Below, one piece after another: positions 33,952-41,632 of a stretch of 50,014 nucleotides of DNA. The notes under the pieces are model-generated. The model did no database searches and was not told the origin of the DNA. It saw only the letters and a list, made by a program, of their open reading frames with translations. Position 1 is the stretch's first letter; the number at the start of each line of letters is the position of its first letter. Source of the stretch: JAGUYA01 sp043802425. GTDB taxonomy: Bacteria; Omnitrophota; Gorgyraeia; Gygaellales; Profunditerraquicolaceae. A program made the translations under genes and the position numbers. Location: assembly GCA_043802425.1 (NCBI GenBank), contig JAZDLA010000013.1:1-50014 (forward strand), written 5' to 3'.

Positions 33952-35183
33952 TGCCGTACTTTTATTACATAGCCAGGGACGATAAGGGTATGAAGGTTAC
34001 CGGGAGCGAAGATATCGCATCGGCGGATGAATTAGTCGTTCGGTTGCAGGCAAAAGGGTTGTTAGTGATAAGCATTACTTCTGACGCAAAGGAAGCCGAT
34101 ACTGCTTTTAAGTCGGGGAAAAAACGAGAGCAAGCGCATTTTAAGCATTTCGGTATTCACGGAGAGGATTTAGTGATATTTTCACGGCAATTAGCTGCTC
34201 TTTTGGGTGCAGGGGTAACTATTTTGAAAAGCATCAATATAATCTCCAAGCAGATATATAGCCGCAAACTCTATAATGTTTTAAGAGAGATAGAGAGTAG
34301 CTTAGAGGGGGGCTTGACTTTTCACGAAGCTATGGCCAAACACCCCAAGGTATTTTCAGAATTATGGACTAATCTAGTAGAGAGCGGTGAGGCCAGCGGA
34401 AATCTGGCTGTAGTTTTAGGTCGTTTAGCTACTTACCTGGAAAGGACGGCGGCATTCCAGAAGAAGATTATCTCCAGCCTCATCTATCCAATCATACTTT
34501 TACTGGCAGGTACGGGTGCCATGCTTTTTTTGACTATAAAGATCATCCCTACCTTTGCGGAGTTATTTAAAGGGTTTAATGTAACCTTGCCTTTTCTCAC
34601 CCGGATGATTATTGCTGTAAGTAATTTTGTTCGCAAATCAATGCTTGCTATTATCGGCATAGCGGCAGTAGCCTTTTTTCTCATCAGAAGGTATATTAAT
34701 ACAAAAGACGGGAGAAGTAAATTTGAAAAGATGGAATTTAATTTACCGATGTTTGGCGAGTTCTTTCGCGCCTTGGTCGTAGAGAGATTTTCTTCCGAGA
34801 TGTCCACGTTGATTGAGAGCGGCGTTCCCCTTTTATATTCTCTGGAGATCACCGAACACAGCGTGAGTAATTTAACCATGGCAGCGATTGTGCGTCAGAT
34901 AAAAGAAGACGTGCGCCAGGGTAAACCTTTAAACGATAGCATAGCCAAGAGCAATTTTTTTGAGCCTATGGTTATCCAGATGGTCTCCGTTGGCGAAGAG
35001 ATCGGGGAGTTACCCCAGATGTTTAAGCGCATAAATACCTTCTACCAGGAATACACCGAGACCTTTTTGGGGCGGTTTACCACTATGTTTGAACCATTTA
35101 TGCTGATATTTATGGGTTTAGTGATTGGTGTGATGGTCATCGGGATATTCTTGCCGATATTTCAGCTTACGCAGATTAGATGA
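33951..35183 (+). CDS. Assembly platform protein PilC/GspF
   Basis: The inner-membrane platform on which pilins are added, 410 aa. It has a short N-terminal domain (about 1-70), two GspF domains with FSRQLAALLGAGVTILKSI (about 77-95) and a matching FSSEMSTLIESGVPLLYSLEI (about 281-301), and TM helices at about 174-195, 225-247 and 380-402. The C-terminal FEPFMLIFMGLVIGVMVIGIFLPIF is the classic ending. It completes the machinery part of the operon, and the pilin genes follow after a separate promoter. Confidence 0.94.
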   Translation: MPYFYYIARDDKGMKVTGSEDIASADELVVRLQAKGLLVISITSDAKEADTAFKSGKKREQAHFKHFGIHGEDLVIFSRQLAALLGAGVTILKSINIISKQIYSRKLYNVLREIESSLEGGLTFHEAMAKHPKVFSELWTNLVESGEASGNLAVVLGRLATYLERTAAFQKKIISSLIYPIILLLAGTGAMLFLTIKIIPTFAELFKGFNVTLPFLTRMIIAVSNFVRKSMLAIIGIAAVAFFLIRRYINTKDGRSKFEKMEFNLPMFGEFFRALVVERFSSEMSTLIESGVPLLYSLEITEHSVSNLTMAAIVRQIKEDVRQGKPLNDSIAKSNFFEPMVIQMVSVGEEIGELPQMFKRINTFYQEYTETFLGRFTTMFEPFMLIFMGLVIGVMVIGIFLPIFQLTQIR

Positions 35184-35192
35184 AATAAATTA

Positions 35193-35221
35193 TTGACAAG
35201 GTATTTTGGGTATGATAAAGT
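35193..35221 (+). promoter_or_regulatory. Extended -10 promoter of the major pilin
   Basis: TTGACA (35193-35198), a 17-bp spacer and TAAAGT (35216-35221) with TG one base upstream of the -10. A separate strong promoter fits the need for more pilin than machinery. AAAGGAGG follows before the ATG at 35257. Confidence 0.65.
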
Positions 35222-35256
35222 AAAAAATGTAGTTGTTTTAATTAAAGGAGGTAGGA

Positions 35257-35694
35257 ATGAAAAAAGGTTTTACGTTGTTGGAACTGATTGTAGTTATCAT
35301 CATCATCGGTATCCTGGCTACCCTGGGTATTACCCAGTATACAAAGGTAATCGAGAAGGCACGTTCAGCTGAGGCAAAACAGATAATCGGTGCCATCAGG
35401 AGCAATGCTGCAGCTGTTTATATGCAGAATAACAATTCTTGTACAAATTGTACCGCTACCAACGTAGGGATAGGTAGTGATTATCCTGGCCCCGCAGCAG
35501 CTAATTGCGCGAGCGCAAACTATTTTTGGTATAATGTTACGGCAAATGATGCTAATAGTATTACCACATTAGCCACAAGATGCCTAGCAGGAGGCAAGAC
35601 GCCGCAAGGAATAGCTCCTGCCGGCACGGTGCAACTTGTAAGTGATTTCCGTAGTACCGGAGGCGATACCTGGACCACTACCGGCGGATATTAA
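35257..35694 (+). CDS. Major type IV pilin/GspG-like prepilin
   Basis: A 145-aa prepilin with a canonical leader MKKG and mature start FTLLELIVVIIIIGILATLGI, with Glu at +5. The globular domain has Cys pairs (CTNC near 62-65, and two further Cys) that probably form disulfides, and ends RSTGGDTWTTTGGY. AAGGAGG lies 6 bases before the ATG, the strongest ribosome site in the cluster, and the gene has its own promoter, both as expected for the major subunit. Confidence 0.9.
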   Translation: MKKGFTLLELIVVIIIIGILATLGITQYTKVIEKARSAEAKQIIGAIRSNAAAVYMQNNNSCTNCTATNVGIGSDYPGPAAANCASANYFWYNVTANDANSITTLATRCLAGGKTPQGIAPAGTVQLVSDFRSTGGDTWTTTGGY

Positions 35695-35698
35695 TATC

Positions 35699-36109
35699 AT
35701 GTCTAATAAAAGATGCCGGGGCATGAGTTTAATGGAGCTTGTAGTCGTCATTGTCATCGTCGGTGTCTTATCGGCTATCGCTATACCTAATTTTAACAGA
35801 TCCCGCGAGCGCGCCCTAGGCCAGGAAGCCAGGGCTACTGTTAAGCTTATCGTTGCCGCAGAAAAGATCTATAACATGGAGGCGGGTAGTTATTATTATT
35901 CAAGCGATAGGGCAAATATAAATACAAATCTTAAGCTCTCCCTTGCTGCAACAAATTGGACTTATTCCATTACCAACGCAGGCGGTAGTTATACTGTTTA
36001 TGCGCAACGAATCGCTGGCTATGGCAGCTATTCTAATTGTTTATATTCGCTTGCTTACGGTGACGCTGATGATGAGCCGAATGCCAATTCCACGAGTTAT
36101 TGCCCTTGA
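35699..36109 (+). CDS. Second prepilin, GspG/PilE-like
   Basis: A 136-aa prepilin starting MSNKRCRG, with mature start MSLMELVVVIVIVGVLSAIAIPNF. Gly at -1 and Glu at +5 are in place, but the +1 residue is Met rather than Phe. The globular part is rich in Tyr and has two Cys near the end (SNCLYS and SYCP). The same frame is open back to 35642, but the ATG four bases after the major pilin stop puts the leader at the right length. Confidence 0.85.
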   Translation: MSNKRCRGMSLMELVVVIVIVGVLSAIAIPNFNRSRERALGQEARATVKLIVAAEKIYNMEAGSYYYSSDRANINTNLKLSLAATNWTYSITNAGGSYTVYAQRIAGYGSYSNCLYSLAYGDADDEPNANSTSYCP

Positions 36110-36172
36110 TAGAAAGAGTTTTCCAAGATATAGCTGAGATATAAAAAGTAAGATTAAAGAGAGAGGTTTAAT

Positions 36173-36526
36173 GTGGACAGAAAAAGAAAAGGATTAAGCT
36201 TACTAGAAATTATCATTTCCGTGCTTATTCTGTCCCTGGTTATGACCGGCATTGCTAATATCTTCATTTCCGGTAAAAAGCACATTGGGCACACCCGTTC
36301 CAAAATTCAGGCTGCAGAATTAGGCAGGGTATTCCTGGCCCCCTTACAGAAAGATGTGCGCCAGGACCTCTGGGGGAGTAATTGTTTAAGTGCCCAAGCA
36401 GGGTGTCCGGGGCCGCAAACTATCCAGTCTATAGTATATACCCCTGATTACCAAATTAGCGATGTCGCCGGGACTACCTTGCGTAAGGTAAAAGTAACGA
36501 TAAGTTGGGATGAGCCAGAGGCATAA
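36173..36526 (+). CDS. Minor prepilin, PilV/GspI-like
   Basis: A 117-aa prepilin beginning at GTG: VDRKRKG, then LSLLEIIISVLILSLVMTGIANIF, with Gly at -1 and Glu at +5. An ATG two bases upstream is in another frame and stops after eight codons. GAGAGG precedes. The short globular domain with LRKVKVTISWDE near the end is typical of PilV/GspI minor pilins. It overlaps the next gene by 17 bases. Confidence 0.8.
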   Translation: MDRKRKGLSLLEIIISVLILSLVMTGIANIFISGKKHIGHTRSKIQAAELGRVFLAPLQKDVRQDLWGSNCLSAQAGCPGPQTIQSIVYTPDYQISDVAGTTLRKVKVTISWDEPEA

Positions 36527-37157
36527 TAAGTCTATAACCCTCATAGAATTAATTATTTCTATCGCTATAATGGGGCTTCTTGCCCTTGCCTTTTCTAACC
36601 TGGATACCTTTACCCGCTTTCAGGTCACGAGTTCAGATAGGCGGATTCAGCTACAGCATACTTTATCTTATACCTTAGAGCATATGGTCAAGGAAATAGG
36701 CAAGGCTATTGGTAGCGTGGTTTCGGATTCGCCTAAACCAGTAGTTTTAGGTAATATTGGCGGCGATAGCAGTATAAAAATATGGGTAGATTTCAATCAG
36801 AATGGTCAACGCGATGCTGCTGACCGGCAAATCGCTTATAGATATACAGGTACGATAGGTATTCCCAACCGCAAAAACGAAATTTGGTATTGTCCGCAAT
36901 GTACAGATAATCCCTGCGCTGACTGTATTCCGCAGTGGCCGGTAGGGCTTCCCACCAGCAACAATATTATGAGTAAGAAAGTTACCGCCTTCACCCCTAC
37001 TTATGACCCTGATGATCCGGATAGTAATAGTTATCTAGATGTTACACTCACTGCCTGTTGGGATCCCACAGAGGCTGCTTTTTCCTGCGGCACGCCTGAT
37101 AACCCTACCGTTACTATGCGTAATCGCATTGATTTACGCTCGGTTTCTACCCATTAA
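36510..37157 (+). CDS. Minor prepilin, PilW/GspJ-like
   Basis: A 215-aa prepilin starting MSQRHNKS, then ITLIELIISIAIMGLLALAFSNL. Glu at +5 is kept, but the -1 residue is Ser instead of Gly. The mature part has a Cys cluster (CPQCTDNPCADC, about 129-140), a calcium-site-like DFNQNGQRDAADRQ segment (about 94-107), and closes with MRNRIDLRSVS. It is paired with the preceding gene in the PilV-PilW/GspI-GspJ order that primes pilus assembly. Confidence 0.8.
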   Translation: MSQRHNKSITLIELIISIAIMGLLALAFSNLDTFTRFQVTSSDRRIQLQHTLSYTLEHMVKEIGKAIGSVVSDSPKPVVLGNIGGDSSIKIWVDFNQNGQRDAADRQIAYRYTGTIGIPNRKNEIWYCPQCTDNPCADCIPQWPVGLPTSNNIMSKKVTAFTPTYDPDDPDSNSYLDVTLTACWDPTEAAFSCGTPDNPTVTMRNRIDLRSVSTH

Positions 37158-37245
37158 ACTAAAAGCAGCATTTTATTAAAAAATAGGTATTTTTTTATTT
37201 GCGCAAAGACCTAAGCTATGCTAAATTTAGACTTAAACTTACCTT

Positions 37246-37321
37246 GGGGCAGTAGCTCAGCTGGGAGAGTGTCGCGTTCGCATCGCGAAGGCCGTGGGTT
37301 CGAATCCCATCTGCTCCACCA
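37246..37321 (+). tRNA. tRNA-Ala (anticodon CGC)
   Basis: A full cloverleaf: acceptor GGGGCAG/CTGCTCC with the G3-U70 wobble that marks alanine tRNAs, D arm GCTC/GAGT, anticodon stem TCGCG/CGCGA with loop TTCGCAT, T arm GTGGG/CCCAT with TTCGAAT, discriminator A and an encoded CCA. It reads GCG codons. The 3' CCACCA is also the 5' arm of a 15-bp hairpin with the sequence downstream. Confidence 0.93.
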
Positions 37322-37587
37322 TATTTTCCCGACAAGGGAAAATATGGTGGCACTAAAACGAGCGTAGTTTTGCGACAAGCAAAACAGCGAGTGTAGTGCC
37401 TAGTACCGACAAGGGAAAATATGGTGGCACTAAAGCAGTACCGTGCTTCGCACGGTGTAATTCACTGGTAAGTTAGAGCGAGTGAATTAAGCGTTGCGAG
37501 GCAGCAAGCAAAACAGCGAGTGTAGTGCCTAGTACCGACAAGGGAAATTTTGGTGGATGACGAATTAATGTAATTCGGCCTCCACCA
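37316..37587. repeat. Hairpin array starting in the tRNA-Ala 3' end
   Basis: About 270 bp without a gene, built of stem-loops. CCACCATATTTTCCC (37316-37330) and GGGAAAATATGGTGG (37336-37350) form a perfect 15-bp stem with loop GACAA. GGCACTA/TAGTGCC (37349-37400) encloses GTTTTGC-GACAA-GCAAAAC. ACCGTGC-TTC-GCACGGT lies at 37440-37456. TAATTCACT/AGTGAATTA is at 37458-37489. GGTGGA/TCCACC (37552-37586) encloses CGAATT/AATTCG. The segment 37376-37427 recurs at 37505-37556 with two mismatches, and 37331-37358 recurs in part at 37408-37434. CCACCA closes the array as it opened it. Confidence 0.8.
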
Positions 37588-37595
37588 ATAATCTC

Positions 37596-38699
37596 ATGAA
37601 AAGATTTTTAAGATGCATTTTTAGTATTTTCCTTCTTTTTAGTTTAATTTTTATCTGCACCCATCTACCCCGTGCCTCTACTCTAGAAAGTTTAAAAGAA
37701 GCTCTTTTTTATGAAAAATTAGAGAATAAAACAGTACAGTGCCAGTTGTGCCCGCGAAAGTGCGTTATACCCGATGGCAGGCGCGGTTTTTGCCAAATCC
37801 GGGAGAATCGCGATGGCCTATTATATACCCTGGTTTATGCCAAGCCTGTAGCTATACATATTGACCCTATTGAGAAGAAACCTCTGTTTCATTTCTTGCC
37901 CGGTACAAGCACATTTTCCATTGCTACCGCCGGATGTAATTTAAGGTGTAAGTTCTGCCAGAACTGGGAGATTTCTCAGCGCCGGCCGGAAGAAGTGAAA
38001 TACGTTTACCTGGAGCCCCAAGAATTAATAGAACAGGTTTTGGAGTCAGGCGCGCTAACAATAGCCTATACTTATTCTGAGCCTACCATCTTCTATGAAT
38101 ATATGCTGGAAACCGCCAAGTTAGCCAGAGAAAAAGGGATTAAAAACATTATGCATTCCTGTGGTTATATAAATGAACTTCCTTTACGACAATTAGCTAA
38201 ATATCTGGATGCTGCGAATATAGATTTAAAAGGCTTTAGCGATGATTTTTATAAGAAGATGTCCGAGGCTACTTTGGAACCGGTGTTAAAGAGCCTGAAA
38301 ATACTAAAACAAGAGGGTGTGCATATAGAGATAACCAATTTAATCCTTTCAGGCTATAACGACGATATGGATTTGATTGTTAAAATGTGCCTTTGGATAA
38401 AAGAAAACTTAGGTAGCGATACGCCGCTACATTTCTCACGGGCTTTCCCCATGTATAAACTCTTAAGCATTAATCCTACTCCTGTAGAGACTTTAGAAAA
38501 GGCTAGGCAGGCTGCTTTAGATTGTGGTTTAAAATATGTCTATATCGGAAACGTCGCGGGTAACTCCGCAGAGAATACCTATTGTCCGCGTTGCGCACAG
38601 ATAGTCGTAAAGCGCGCAGGCTATATGATTTTAGAGGATAATTTAAAAGACGGAAAATGTAAGTTTTGCGGAGAGAAAATTGCGGGTATCTGGAACTAA
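37596..38699 (+). CDS. amrS: AmmeMemoRadiSam system radical SAM enzyme with an export-like N-terminus
   Basis: A radical SAM protein of 367 aa. The [4Fe-4S] motif is Cys114, Cys118 and Cys121 in GCNLRCKFCQNWEIS. The family's extra Cys cluster CQLCPRKC (about 48-55) and a C-terminal CPRC/CKFC ribbon (about 331 and 356) are present. Normal AmrS proteins begin near KEALFYEKL. Here about 30 residues precede it: KRFLR, an 18-residue hydrophobic core and LPRAS, which reads as a signal peptide or anchor. No alternative start lies between, so the extension is real if the sequence is right. Substrate and product are unknown for the family. It is followed by the other two system domains in one gene. 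Confidence 0.88.
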   Translation: MKRFLRCIFSIFLLFSLIFICTHLPRASTLESLKEALFYEKLENKTVQCQLCPRKCVIPDGRRGFCQIRENRDGLLYTLVYAKPVAIHIDPIEKKPLFHFLPGTSTFSIATAGCNLRCKFCQNWEISQRRPEEVKYVYLEPQELIEQVLESGALTIAYTYSEPTIFYEYMLETAKLAREKGIKNIMHSCGYINELPLRQLAKYLDAANIDLKGFSDDFYKKMSEATLEPVLKSLKILKQEGVHIEITNLILSGYNDDMDLIVKMCLWIKENLGSDTPLHFSRAFPMYKLLSINPTPVETLEKARQAALDCGLKYVYIGNVAGNSAENTYCPRCAQIVVKRAGYMILEDNLKDGKCKFCGEKIAGIWN

Positions 38700-40236
38700 G
38701 CGTAAAACTCAAAAGTCAAAAGACAAAATCACAACTCAAAAGTTAAAATTTTTACTTTTGCCTTGTGGTTTTTACTTTTTATTTTGTACTTTTTACTTTG
38801 TATGTTTTGCCCAAGAGATAAAACAGCCTAATGTAGCCGGCAGTTTCTATCCTGATAATCCGCAGGAACTATCGCAGATGATTGATAATCTTCTCGCTGC
38901 GGTAAATCCCGAAGCTACGCAAGGCGAAATATTTGCTTTAATTTCACCGCATGCAGGGTATGGTTTCTCAGGAGGAGTCGCTGCCTTTGGCTATAAGCTT
39001 ATCCAGGATAAACCATATAAGACGGTGATCGTAATCGGGCCGGCTCATTATTATGGTTTTAGCGGGGTATCTGTGTATCCCGAAGGTCTATTCCGCACGC
39101 CGCTGGGGGATTTAGAAGTGGATAAGGAGTTCGCCCAGAAATTGCTTTATCGGGAAAGTGATATATATTTTGAGCCGCGTGCTTTTGAAAAAGAACATTC
39201 TTTGGAGGTACAGTTACCATTTTTACAGAAAACCATTTCTGACTTTAGGATCGTGCCTATCGTGATGGGAAAATCTAGCTTTGCTACCTGTAAGAAATTA
39301 GCGCATTTGCTTAATCAGGCAATAGGCGAGCGTAAGGATATTTTGGTAGTTGCTTCTACTGATATGTATCATGGCTATGATTATGAAGAAGCGGATGTAA
39401 TTGACCGATTGACGTTATCTTATCTAAGGAATATGGATGCCGAGGGGTTATATAATGGATTAGAGGAAGGGACCCTGCAACTTTGCGGAGGGCTGCCTGT
39501 TGTATCTACATTGATTTTAGCTAAAGCCCAAGGGTATGATAAGCTTAGAGTATTAGAGCAGACAAATTCTGCGCTAGTAACCGCAAGAAAGACCAAAGGG
39601 ACATGGACCGTAGGATATACTAGTTGTGTGATTGATCAGGAAAAAGCCTATCTGCCTAATCAGGCGAGGGAAGGGGGTAGTATGTTAACTAAAGAAGAGA
39701 GGAAGAAATTACTTATGATCGCGCGTGATTCCATAGAGACATATTTAAAAACCGGTAAAAAGATGCAACTTACTAAAAACCAAGGCCCCGTATTGCTTAA
39801 AGAAATGGGTGCCTTTGTGACACTACATGAAGATGGCCAGTTACGCGGCTGCATCGGAAATCTGGTAGGGCAGGAGCCTCTGTATCTTACGGTCAGGGAT
39901 ATGGCTGTTGAGGCAGCAACAGGCGACCCGCGTTTTTCTCCGCTAAAATTAGAGGAGCTTAAAAATATCGAGATAGAAATATCTGCACTTTCGCCCATGG
40001 AGAGAGTGGATTCTGTAGATCTGATTAAAATGGGCACCCATGGCGTCTTAATCCGCAGAGGTTATTCTAGCGGAGTATTTCTTCCCCAGGTAGCCACGGA
40101 AACAGGCTGGCCCAAAGAAGAGTTCCTCTCCAATCTTTGCAGCCAGAAAGCCGGGATCCCTGCGGATGCCTGGAGAGACAAATCTACCGAAATCTATATC
40201 TTTACTGCCGAGGTATTTTCGGAAAAAGAACTTTAG
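38680..40236 (+). CDS. Memo-AMMECR1 fusion (AmrB-AmrA) with signal-like N-terminus
   Basis: A 518-aa protein joining the two non-radical partners of the AmmeMemoRadiSam system. The Memo domain (about 45-315) shows VAGSFYPDNPQEL, ISPHAGYGFSGG, VIGPAHYYGFSG, KEHSLEVQLPFL and STDMYHGYDYEEA. The AMMECR1 domain (about 330-512) has LRGCIGNL and a GVFLPQVATETGW end. The N-terminus KLKFLLLPCGFYFLFCTFYFVCFAQE is strongly hydrophobic and ends in FAQ, like a signal peptide. Its DNA (38703-38810) is AAAAGTC-type simple repeats. The start used is TTG at 38680, overlapping amrS. A later TTG at about 38758 is possible, so the start is uncertain. Confidence 0.85.
   Translation: MRVSGTKRKTQKSKDKITTQKLKFLLLPCGFYFLFCTFYFVCFAQEIKQPNVAGSFYPDNPQELSQMIDNLLAAVNPEATQGEIFALISPHAGYGFSGGVAAFGYKLIQDKPYKTVIVIGPAHYYGFSGVSVYPEGLFRTPLGDLEVDKEFAQKLLYRESDIYFEPRAFEKEHSLEVQLPFLQKTISDFRIVPIVMGKSSFATCKKLAHLLNQAIGERKDILVVASTDMYHGYDYEEADVIDRLTLSYLRNMDAEGLYNGLEEGTLQLCGGLPVVSTLILAKAQGYDKLRVLEQTNSALVTARKTKGTWTVGYTSCVIDQEKAYLPNQAREGGSMLTKEERKKLLMIARDSIETYLKTGKKMQLTKNQGPVLLKEMGAFVTLHEDGQLRGCIGNLVGQEPLYLTVRDMAVEAATGDPRFSPLKLEELKNIEIEISALSPMERVDSVDLIKMGTHGVLIRRGYSSGVFLPQVATETGWPKEEFLSNLCSQKAGIPADAWRDKSTEIYIFTAEVFSEKEL
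38703..38810. repeat. AAAAGTC-type word repeats, palindromic, coding for a signal segment
   Basis: AAAACTC, AAAAGTC, AAAAGAC and AAAAGTT words on the + strand run into complementary TTTTTACTTTTG words from 38748 on, so the two halves are loosely inverted. They encode the basic stretch and hydrophobic core at the start of the Memo-AMMECR1 protein. Confidence 0.65.
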
Positions 40237-40240
40237 TCTC

Positions 40241-40894
40241 ATGTCTAAGATAATCGTCAGCATGTTCCTTACTGGTTTATTCTTTGGTTCCGGACCTTGC
40301 CTGGCTAGTTGCGGGCCTTTTCTGATTTCTTATATTGCCGGGACAAAAAAGAATATCCCCAAAAGTATACTGACTTACATTATATTTTCTTTATCCAGGA
40401 TATCGGTGTATCTGGTATTGAGCCTGGCAATTTTTACTTTAAGTCAGTTGACGGTGGCCAGATTATTAGGCAGTTTCTCTAAATACCTCTTTATCTTAGG
40501 CGGCGGGATTATGGTTTTTCTAGGCGCCCTTTTGGCTTTTGGTAAGAAAATAGCATTTCCTTTTTCGGAGTCCTTATATAATAATATGTTCCAGCGCGAT
40601 AAAAAGAGCATTCTGCTTTTAGGCCTGGTAACCGGGTTCTTGCCTTGCGCGCCGCTCTTGGCCATATTTTCTTATATAGGCTTAGTATCCCGCACGTGGT
40701 CATCCAGCCTCTTGTATGCCTTATCTTTCGGTATAGGCACATTTATTTCCCCTTTGGTATTATTAGTTGTTCTTGCGGGGTTGATTCCCCGTATGCTCGA
40801 GGGCAAAAAAACAGTTTATTATTCCATATTCAGTTTTATCTGTGGCCTGATAATTATATTATTAGGTCTGCAGTTAATCAGGGGAGCCTTCTAG
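40241..40894 (+). CDS. DsbD/CcdA-like membrane protein (DsbD_2, TauE/SafE-like)
   Basis: A 218-aa polytopic membrane protein with six predicted TM helices. Two motifs match the CcdA/DsbD transmembrane electron-transfer fold: SGPCLASCGPFLISYIAG (about 16-33) and VTGFLPCAPLLAIFSYIG (about 132-149). Each contains the conserved Cys and Pro. DsbD relatives pass electrons from cytoplasmic thioredoxin to extracytoplasmic proteins. The frame is open back to 40166, but the ATG four bases after the upstream stop is the sensible start. Its place after two export-like AmmeMemoRadiSam genes suggests a redox supply role. Confidence 0.75.
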   Translation: MSKIIVSMFLTGLFFGSGPCLASCGPFLISYIAGTKKNIPKSILTYIIFSLSRISVYLVLSLAIFTLSQLTVARLLGSFSKYLFILGGGIMVFLGALLAFGKKIAFPFSESLYNNMFQRDKKSILLLGLVTGFLPCAPLLAIFSYIGLVSRTWSSSLLYALSFGIGTFISPLVLLVVLAGLIPRMLEGKKTVYYSIFSFICGLIIILLGLQLIRGAF

Positions 40895-41632
40895 ATGCAG
40901 AGATTATACTGCCCATCACAAAATATTTCAGATGATAAGATCACCCTCAGAGATAAAAACCAGGTCCACCATCTTAAGGACGTTTTAAGGCTTAAGATTA
41001 ACGATCCGGTGGTTATCTTTGACGATAGGGGTATTGAGTACCACTCTATTCTAGAAAAAATATCTTCTTTTAGCCTGACTTTTCGGATTCAAGATAAGAA
41101 TAAACCTGTGCCTAACCCGCAAAGAATCAAAATTACGGTTGCCTGTGCCATACCTAAAAAATCCAAGATGGAGGATATTATCGATAAACTGACGCAATTG
41201 GGGGTAGATAGGATTATCCCCCTGTTCACCGAAAGGGTGATTATCAAGCTAGACCGCCATAAAGAAACGCTACGGCTGAAACGTTGGCAAAAGGTTGCCC
41301 TAAATGCCAGCCAGCAGAGCCAGAGAAATACCCTGCCGGTTATTGAGCCGCTAAAGAAAATAGAAGAGTTGATATCCGGGTCTGGAGGTTATGATTTGAA
41401 ATTAATTCCGACACTAACGGGCGAACGTAAAACCCTTAAGGATATTTTTATAAAAACTAAAGCCGGGAATATATTATTTGTTATCGGTCCGGAAGGGGAT
41501 TTTACCCCTGGCGAGGTTAATTTAGCAAAAAAGGCAGGCTTTATTCCGGTATCACTGGGAGATCTGGTGTTGCGCGTAGAGACTGCGGCAGTAGCAGTAG
41601 CCAGCTTTATAAAATTATATGCAGACAGTTAA
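40895..41632 (+). CDS. rsmE: 16S rRNA (uracil1498-N3)-methyltransferase
   Basis: A SPOUT methyltransferase of 245 aa that modifies U1498 in the decoding region of 16S rRNA. It has an N-terminal PUA-like domain (about 1-70), then the SPOUT domain with the family motifs ACAIPKKSKMEDIIDKLTQLG (given in part), SQQSQRN (about 135), and the knotted SAM site VIGPEGDFTPGEV with LGDLVLRVETAAV. The ATG follows the preceding TAG directly. The end overlaps mtaB by 14 bases. Confidence 0.93.
   Translation: MQRLYCPSQNISDDKITLRDKNQVHHLKDVLRLKINDPVVIFDDRGIEYHSILEKISSFSLTFRIQDKNKPVPNPQRIKITVACAIPKKSKMEDIIDKLTQLGVDRIIPLFTERVIIKLDRHKETLRLKRWQKVALNASQQSQRNTLPVIEPLKKIEELISGSGGYDLKLIPTLTGERKTLKDIFIKTKAGNILFVIGPEGDFTPGEVNLAKKAGFIPVSLGDLVLRVETAAVAVASFIKLYADS

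Noticed and set aside
37316..37587. CRISPR array after tRNA-Ala
   Set aside because: The repeats are unevenly spaced and each is part of a hairpin. There are no regular spacers and no cas genes.
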